NCBI GenBank assembly: GCA_964423465.1
Contig: CAYRFK010000222.1
Coordinates: 1-8,336 of the forward strand
Direction of reading: 5' to 3'
Source: VGWF01 sp964423465
GTDB lineage: Bacteria > Verrucomicrobiota > Kiritimatiellia > PWTM01
DNA length: 8,336 bases
Shown: in pieces, positions 1-4,951 of the stretch
How the letters are laid out: each line of letters begins with the position of its first letter
Position numbering within the stretch: the first letter of the stretch is position 1
The notes under the pieces: model-generated
The model's input: the letters and a program-made list of their open reading frames with translations, nothing else
Databases searched by the model: none
What the model was told of the DNA's origin: nothing
Program-made: the position numbers and the translations under genes

Positions 1-626
1 GGCCCGAGGATGGCACGTTCGTCGTGCGCTCGCTGCCGGTGTCCGCCGGGAAGATCGCGGACGTCGCGCTGCTCGGCCATTCCGGCACGCTCGACTGGCG
101 GCAGACGGACGAGGGGCTGGTTGTGAAGGCGCCCGCGCGAAAGCCGTGTGACCTCGCCTATGCCTTCAAGATCACCGCCGGAGACCTGGATCCCGTGCCC
201 GTGGTGTACGACGGCAGCATCACCCCTCTCGCCGACGGACGGTTCATTCTTCACGCCGCCGATGCGACGATCCACGGCGATACGCCGAAGTACGAGCACA
301 CGGCCACCAAGGACCAGATCGGCTGTTGGGCCAAAGCCGAGGATTTCGTTTCGTGGAACATCAAGCCGACCAAACCCGGCACCTTCGCCGTCGAAGTCAC
401 CTACTCCTGCGACGCGCCCGGCAGCGCGTTCACCGTCGAGGCCGCCGGCCGGGCTGTTGCCGGCACGTCAGCCTCCACCGGTTCGTGGGAGGATTATCGC
501 ACCGATCGCCTCGGCACGCTCAAACTCGATGAGACCGGTGTCGTGACCGTGGCTGTCAAACCGAAGGGTTCGGCGCGCTGGCGGGTGATCGGGCTGAAGG
601 CCGTCACCCTCACGCCCGGCGAATAG
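1..626 (+). CDS. Alpha-L-fucosidase (GH29 type), 3' end only, with C-terminal carbohydrate-binding-like module
   Basis: The gene enters from the left edge; codons begin at position 3 and 207 residues are visible before the TAG stop at 624-626. The first 40 or so residues carry the pattern that ends GH29 fucosidases: a G-K-I-x-D-V-A-L-L-G segment, then L-D-W-R-Q and G-L-V-V beta strands. A linker leads to a domain of about 110 residues containing IGCWAKAEDFVSW, a repeated beta-strand rhythm and TGSWEDY. This resembles the beta-sandwich (CBM6/CBM35- or DUF5077-like) modules attached to planctomycete-type fucosidases. The catalytic barrel lies outside the window, so activity is inferred from the C-terminal pattern only. 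The GTG at 24 would be an internal start and is not used, because the frame and the family pattern continue upstream of it. The next gene begins 45 bases downstream on the same strand. By family, the enzyme would release terminal alpha-L-fucose from secreted or dietary glycans. Confidence 0.85.
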   Translation, partial: PEDGTFVVRSLPVSAGKIADVALLGHSGTLDWRQTDEGLVVKAPARKPCDLAYAFKITAGDLDPVPVVYDGSITPLADGRFILHAADATIHGDTPKYEHTATKDQIGCWAKAEDFVSWNIKPTKPGTFAVEVTYSCDAPGSAFTVEAAGRAVAGTSASTGSWEDYRTDRLGTLKLDETGVVTVAVKPKGSARWRVIGLKAVTLTPGE

Positions 627-643
627 GCCACGACCGTCAGTGA

Positions 644-664
644 CCGTACCTTCCCGTACGGAGA
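644..664 (+). promoter_or_regulatory. Short hairpin overlapping the ribosome binding site of the GxGYxYP gene
   Basis: CCGTAC at 644-649 pairs perfectly with GTACGG at 656-661 across a 6-base loop. GGAGA at 660-664 is a good Shine-Dalgarno sequence, 7 bases before the ATG at 672. Its first two G residues lie in the hairpin's 3' arm. No U-run follows, so this is not an intrinsic terminator. The Shine-Dalgarno call is firm, but a regulatory role for the 6-bp stem is speculative. Confidence 0.45.
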
Positions 665-671
665 ATCCAAG

Positions 672-3524
672 ATGCGCACCATGAGTAGAAGACGCCTCCC
701 CAAGGTCGCCGTGCTGGTGATGACGGGGATGAGTCTGCTGGACAGTCAGGGTATCCAAAGCCATCTCTTGGACACCTCATGGCTTGGCGATGTGGGGGAG
801 CTCTATTTGATCGGTGCTCTTCAAGGAATCGTGAACCGGGATGCGCCCCGGCTCTTCCTGATCAAAGGTGCACCCGACGCTGTATATGCGGACTACTTGG
901 AGCGCGAGAAGGGGTTCACCTTCACCCGGCTCAAGTCCCTGCCCGACGCGATCGCGACGTTCACCGCACTGAAGCGCGCGGACGGGGTCACGCCGTTGAT
1001 CAAGGGCCTGGTGAAGTACCCGGCGACCTATTGGGACGCGCCGAGCCGCCAGATGGTGAACCGGTATTACAACTACTGGATCGCCGCCAATTTCGCCGCG
1101 CAGGAGGATCTGCTTCCGGTCCACGCGGGGATGCTCGACGGCAAGACCTCGATGCTGGCCGGTTCGGAGTTCTGGCACAAGGACACCGGCATGCGGGGCT
1201 GGAACGAGATGTTCGTGAAGATGCAGCATGCAGGCACGAACGGCATGAGCGTGACCTCGGGGCGGTCCGGGGCCTACGCGAGCAAGGTGGTCCATCTCGA
1301 TCTGGATGCGACGCCGAAGGTCGAGATCGTGGTGAGCGACTTGACGCCCGGCGGCGCCTGGTCCCTGGCTTTCGGCATGGGGTCGACGGTGAAGACGTTC
1401 GAACACCGCCAGGGCGTGCGGGTCCCCGGCCTGACGAGCGTGGCGCAAACCGGTACGTTTGCGGCCGACCTTTCCAAGACGAAGCTCTTCAATCCGCGGG
1501 CCGGAAGGGCAGAGTTGCGTATTGCGCCATCGACCACGGGTGTGACCGTCACCGTGAAGTCGGTTCGCCTTCTGGACGCGAACGGGCAGGAGCCTTCGGC
1601 CGGTCCGTATGCTCCCCCGAAGCATAATCTCGAGGGCCTGCCCATCACGCGGGATCTCGCGGCCTCGCCGCCGTACGAGCAGAACGAGGACAGTGCCTGC
1701 GCGTGGTCGCTGGCCAACCAGCGCAGCAACTGCGCGCCGGATGCCGTGGCGTCGTATGCCGCGGGGGCGTGGATCCTGATGGGGCTCGACTACACGGTGG
1801 CCCGGAAGATCTATCACTTCTACCAGGACAAGACCCCCTTCGTGGACGGCGGCCACCCCAACCTCGACAAGATTCTCGCCGACTTCAAAACGCCGGGCCT
1901 GGTCTTTGGCTGGCTGGGCAACGAGGACTACGCCTGCATGAAGATGGGGAAGTACGGTGCCCGCTATGCCGGGGGCCTTCCGCAGAACTTCTCTTTCTGG
2001 CGGTGGGTTCCGCTCGAGAAACCCGGCAAGCCGGTCCCGCTGCCGCAACGTCGGGAAGTCACGCGCCTGGAGAACAAGGTGTACGTGAACTTCAGCTGGG
2101 CCTCGGCGGACTACATTCAGATCAGCTACAAGTTGATGGACGGCTTCTGGCAGGACCCGAACCGGGGCCGGGTGCCCATGACGTGGGGCTTCAATCCGTT
2201 GCTCGCCGATTACGCACCGGCGTTCGTCGAGTTTTATGCCCACTCGGCGACACCGAGGGATTCCTTCTGGGGCTTCACCGCGGGCTATACCCATCTCTCG
2301 GGATTTCCGTCGGCTCACCTGCAGACATATGCGGAAGAGACCCGGCGCGGGCTGCACGCGTTGGGCCTCTCGCCTGCGGTCGATGTCTGGGACTGCGATT
2401 CCTATTGCAGCGCATCCCACGAGGCGCTCGCCGCACACTCGCATGAATCCGCGGGGATCGGCCTGATGAGCGTCCTCCCCGGAGCCTCGAATGCCTCGGA
2501 AACGACGTGGCTCGCTAACGGGTGTCCGGTCGTGCGGCTGGATCGAGGACTGTTCTCCGTCTGGCAGGAAGACGGCAAATCGACGCCGGAATCGATTGTG
2601 GCGGCCATACAGGCCGCTGCCGCAAAGCATCCCGAAAGGGGGCCGCAGTTTCTGACCTGCAACTCCCGCTTCTCGCCGACCTTTCTGAAGGCGGTCAGGG
2701 AATTGTTGCCCGCCACTGTGGTCATGGTCGGGATGCCGGATTTCATCGCCCTTGCGCAGGAAGCCGGCGCCGTGACAGCGCTTCCCTTTTCCAGTGCCGT
2801 GGGGGCCGGCGACAGCCTCCACGTGAGCTTTGAGCTGCACAACGCCGCGGGAAAGACCGGTCGAGCGGGCGAGGTGACGTGGACACTGCCCCCGGGCTGG
2901 AAATCATCGCCGGAATCGTGGGATCATGAAGCGGTTCCCAGCGGGACGAGCTTGAAGAAACTGGTCACCTTCATGCCGCCGGCGGCCATGACGTCGGGGA
3001 CTGTTGTCATCGGGTACAAGGACTCCCGTCATGGCTGGAGCAAGGAGTTCGTCCTGACCACCTATCCGCAGGGAGTCAGCGTGTCCGATGGTCGGTCCAC
3101 GGAGGGTTGGACCGCCACGGACGGGGCGGGTGTTTGCATCGACCGCGGGATGCTGAAGATCACCCCCAAGACGGTTCTGGGACGTCACGATTACACGAGC
3201 GGCACGCGGATCGACAACAATGGCCGTGCGTCCTGCGCCCTCCAGCAGATCGATTTCGGCCGAAAGCCGGTGCTGAAGGTGAACATTCCCGATCAGGACA
3301 GCCACGGAACCCGAATCGGCGTAACCGACGAAGCCGGCCAATACAGGCAACTGGCCTCCGCCAATGCGCCCGGAATGTGTTCCATCGACCTGAGTGCCGT
3401 CACCCAATGGACCGGCACGAAAGATCTCACCCTGAGCATCGATCCCGCGACCAGCTACGGCGGGTATGTGAGGATCAGGAGTATAAAGGTCTGCTACGAA
3501 CGGGAACTCATCCGCGAGAAATGA
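672..3524 (+). CDS. GxGYxYP-family (putative glycoside hydrolase) protein with two beta-sandwich accessory modules
   Basis: This 950-residue protein matches the GxGYxYP family (Pfam GxGYxYP_N and _C), a group of mostly exported proteins seen in carbohydrate-utilisation loci, with no settled activity known to me. The ATG at 672 is chosen because GGAGA lies 7 bases upstream. Residues 6-22 (RRR, then a hydrophobic run) could be a weak signal peptide, but no clean cleavage site is visible. Family landmarks in order are GALQGIVNR (48-56) followed by PRLFL, LLPV (147-150), a LDYTVAR segment (372-378), GWLGNED (413-419), DPNRGRVPMTWGFNP (495-509) and GFTAGYTH (534-541). Residues about 172-301 form an inserted beta-sandwich module. 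Residues 705-800 look like an Ig-like or NEW3-like linker domain with TWTLPPGW. Residues 805-943 form a second beta-sandwich related to the inserted one. The signature motifs are altered: the SDGDN-like site reads ASADY (477-481), and the GxGYxYP site reads T-A-G-Y-T-H-L (536-542). Catalytic competence is therefore doubtful. Confidence 0.85.
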   Translation: MRTMSRRRLPKVAVLVMTGMSLLDSQGIQSHLLDTSWLGDVGELYLIGALQGIVNRDAPRLFLIKGAPDAVYADYLEREKGFTFTRLKSLPDAIATFTALKRADGVTPLIKGLVKYPATYWDAPSRQMVNRYYNYWIAANFAAQEDLLPVHAGMLDGKTSMLAGSEFWHKDTGMRGWNEMFVKMQHAGTNGMSVTSGRSGAYASKVVHLDLDATPKVEIVVSDLTPGGAWSLAFGMGSTVKTFEHRQGVRVPGLTSVAQTGTFAADLSKTKLFNPRAGRAELRIAPSTTGVTVTVKSVRLLDANGQEPSAGPYAPPKHNLEGLPITRDLAASPPYEQNEDSACAWSLANQRSNCAPDAVASYAAGAWILMGLDYTVARKIYHFYQDKTPFVDGGHPNLDKILADFKTPGLVFGWLGNEDYACMKMGKYGARYAGGLPQNFSFWRWVPLEKPGKPVPLPQRREVTRLENKVYVNFSWASADYIQISYKLMDGFWQDPNRGRVPMTWGFNPLLADYAPAFVEFYAHSATPRDSFWGFTAGYTHLSGFPSAHLQTYAEETRRGLHALGLSPAVDVWDCDSYCSASHEALAAHSHESAGIGLMSVLPGASNASETTWLANGCPVVRLDRGLFSVWQEDGKSTPESIVAAIQAAAAKHPERGPQFLTCNSRFSPTFLKAVRELLPATVVMVGMPDFIALAQEAGAVTALPFSSAVGAGDSLHVSFELHNAAGKTGRAGEVTWTLPPGWKSSPESWDHEAVPSGTSLKKLVTFMPPAAMTSGTVVIGYKDSRHGWSKEFVLTTYPQGVSVSDGRSTEGWTATDGAGVCIDRGMLKITPKTVLGRHDYTSGTRIDNNGRASCALQQIDFGRKPVLKVNIPDQDSHGTRIGVTDEAGQYRQLASANAPGMCSIDLSAVTQWTGTKDLTLSIDPATSYGGYVRIRSIKVCYERELIREK

Positions 3525-3548
3525 GGGCACAATGGAAGAGAGAAGCCT

Positions 3549-4835
3549 GTGAACCCCGCCCCGATCCCTGCCGCCCTTGCCCTCATAGGCCATTCCCTTG
3601 TGGTCAGCAGCCTCTGGCTCGCGATGTGCGCGGACAGTTATGCCCTGATCCCGCCGCAGGGAACGTATCGCGAGAATACAGAGACGGCGCCGGACGAGAC
3701 GACCGTCACCGGAGGCGGGATCCGCATGAAGATCGAAACCACGATCCGGCTGACGCCAGCGCCGATCTCTGCAATGCATCCCTTTCTCAAGGCGATCCGG
3801 CTGAACAACGGGGACCTCCTCGTCAACTGTCCGCTTTCCGGGGGGCCGCACCGGGACTACGACCTGTCGCCCAAGGAAGATGGGGCGGTGTGCAGCCTCC
3901 GCTCGAAGGACAACGGGAAGACCTGGCACAAATCCAGGTCGCAAACGTCGCGGGATGGCGGGAAGACGTGGGTTTCAGAGCCCACCGTGGTGCAACGAGG
4001 CGCCCGGCTGGAGGACGGGAGTTTCCTCATGGATGTTGGCCGCCATCAGTGCCTGAGGCTGGATGCGACGGCGGATAAGCAAGTGGTCCTCGAGAGAAGG
4101 GAGCCCATGTCCCTGCAATACGGCGTCAGCATGGTGCAACTCCGGGACGGGCGAGTTCTCTGCGCCGGACAGATCGACCGTCTGGATATGATCTTGAAGG
4201 GGCGAACCTTCGAGAAGGGCTGCTCCTACGGACTCCAGTTCCGCACGACGGCGGACCTTGGCCGGATCTGGCAGGAAGCCGGGCAGTTGAGCTTTCAGAG
4301 TTTCGGCATCGACCTGGAGAAGCAGGGCGACAACACGATGGACGGCTATGGGGAACCCTTCCTGCTGCGAGCGGCCAACGGCGATCTGTTGGTATTCGTG
4401 CGAACGGTGAAGTTCCTGCGAAACGGAGCAACGGGTCAACGTCCGAAGTATCCCCCCGTCAAGGTGTCGCGCTCGAAAGACGAGGGGAAGACATGGTCGG
4501 AGCCCATCGACGTGCATCCGACGGGCGTGATGCCGGTGGCGACGTTGCTGGACAACGGAATCATCGTGGCCTTCACGGGCCGTGGCGGGAATCGCGTGGC
4601 GGCCAGCCGGGACAACGGCCTCACATGGCATTGTCATCACAACGTCATGTTTACGGGGCAATCCCCCAATTTCAGCGGCCACAATGCCATCGTTCCCGTG
4701 GGCGGCGGCCGCGCCCTCTTGATCTACAGCCACAATCACAGGCACCCCGACAACAAAGAGGGTTTCGCGGACGGCAACCGCTATGGCGCTGAGTTGATTG
4801 GAACGTTCGTGTCATTCACGGAGGATGTGGGCTGA
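3549..4835 (+). CDS. Sialidase-fold (BNR/Asp-box) secreted protein, possibly exo-alpha-sialidase-like
   Basis: The 428-residue frame opens with GTG at 3549, 24 bases after the preceding gene, with a purine-rich stretch (GGAAGAGAG at 3534-3542) just upstream. Residues 8-32 form a hydrophobic stretch ending in DSYA, a possible signal peptide, although its N-terminus has no Lys or Arg. Four Asp-boxes (S-x-D-x-G-x-T-W) are clear at 119-126, 134-141, 309-316 and 353-360, with a degenerate fifth at 234-241. These mark a six-bladed beta-propeller of the sialidase/neuraminidase superfamily. Other propeller features are YGEPFLL with an acidic residue at 269, NGDLLV twice, and GHNAIVPV near the end. 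The RIP motif that normally supplies the first arginine of the carboxylate-binding triad reads MHP (76-78), so sialic acid cleavage is uncertain. Boxes one and two are unusually close. An alternative ATG at 3726 would give a 369-residue protein without a signal peptide. The fold is safe; the substrate is not. Confidence 0.82.
   Translation: MNPAPIPAALALIGHSLVVSSLWLAMCADSYALIPPQGTYRENTETAPDETTVTGGGIRMKIETTIRLTPAPISAMHPFLKAIRLNNGDLLVNCPLSGGPHRDYDLSPKEDGAVCSLRSKDNGKTWHKSRSQTSRDGGKTWVSEPTVVQRGARLEDGSFLMDVGRHQCLRLDATADKQVVLERREPMSLQYGVSMVQLRDGRVLCAGQIDRLDMILKGRTFEKGCSYGLQFRTTADLGRIWQEAGQLSFQSFGIDLEKQGDNTMDGYGEPFLLRAANGDLLVFVRTVKFLRNGATGQRPKYPPVKVSRSKDEGKTWSEPIDVHPTGVMPVATLLDNGIIVAFTGRGGNRVAASRDNGLTWHCHHNVMFTGQSPNFSGHNAIVPVGGGRALLIYSHNHRHPDNKEGFADGNRYGAELIGTFVSFTEDVG
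3711..3728 (+). promoter_or_regulatory. Strong Shine-Dalgarno and alternative start codon inside the sialidase-like gene
   Basis: GGAGG at 3711-3715 is followed, after 10 bases, by an in-frame ATG at 3726-3728 (residue 60 of the long form). Family-like sequence begins here (MKIETTIRLTPAP). If this is the true start, the 59 residues before it are untranslated leader and the product is probably not exported by a classical signal. The GTG start at 3549 keeps a hydrophobic leader and a short intergenic gap, so I favour it, but only modestly. Confidence 0.4.
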
Positions 4836-4841
4836 GCACCA

Positions 4842-4869
4842 CTGGCACCGTTGCCTGCATGTGTATGAT
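4842..4869 (+). promoter_or_regulatory. Weak candidate promoter in the 116-base gap before the two-barrel fucosidase
   Basis: TATGAT at 4864-4869 matches the sigma-70-type -10 box at five of six bases. CTGGCA at 4842-4847 matches the -35 box at four of six with a 16-base spacer. The gap 4836-4951 is the longest between complete genes here and is visibly less GC-rich than the coding DNA. No terminator hairpin with a U-run is present. Such a match can arise by chance, and promoter consensus in PVC bacteria is poorly defined. Confidence 0.2.
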
Positions 4870-4951
4870 ACGACGAAACGGTCAAGGCGTGGCCATGTCA
4901 GCACGCAGTGGCATTTGAGACTCAAGCGTCGAAATGGGCAGAACAGAAAAC

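Noticed and set aside
627..671. A possible terminator between the first two genes
   Set aside because: The only hairpin (644-661) has no U-tract and overlaps the next gene's ribosome binding site.
777..2840. A 687-codon open frame on the minus strand
   Set aside because: It lies wholly antisense to the GxGYxYP gene, whose family motifs are clear. The translation is rich in Arg, His, Gly and Pro with no recognisable domain, as expected from GC-rich codon bias.
3532..3552. A six-codon mini-frame whose TGA overlaps the GTG start of the sialidase-like gene
   Set aside because: Translational coupling is conceivable, but a frame this short next to a purine-rich ribosome binding region is likely chance.
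3107..4078. A plus-strand frame bridging the GxGYxYP and sialidase-like genes
   Set aside because: It overlaps two well-supported genes in another frame, its product is Arg/Pro-rich and unlike any family, and it contains an ATGA at 3521 that is probably coincidental.
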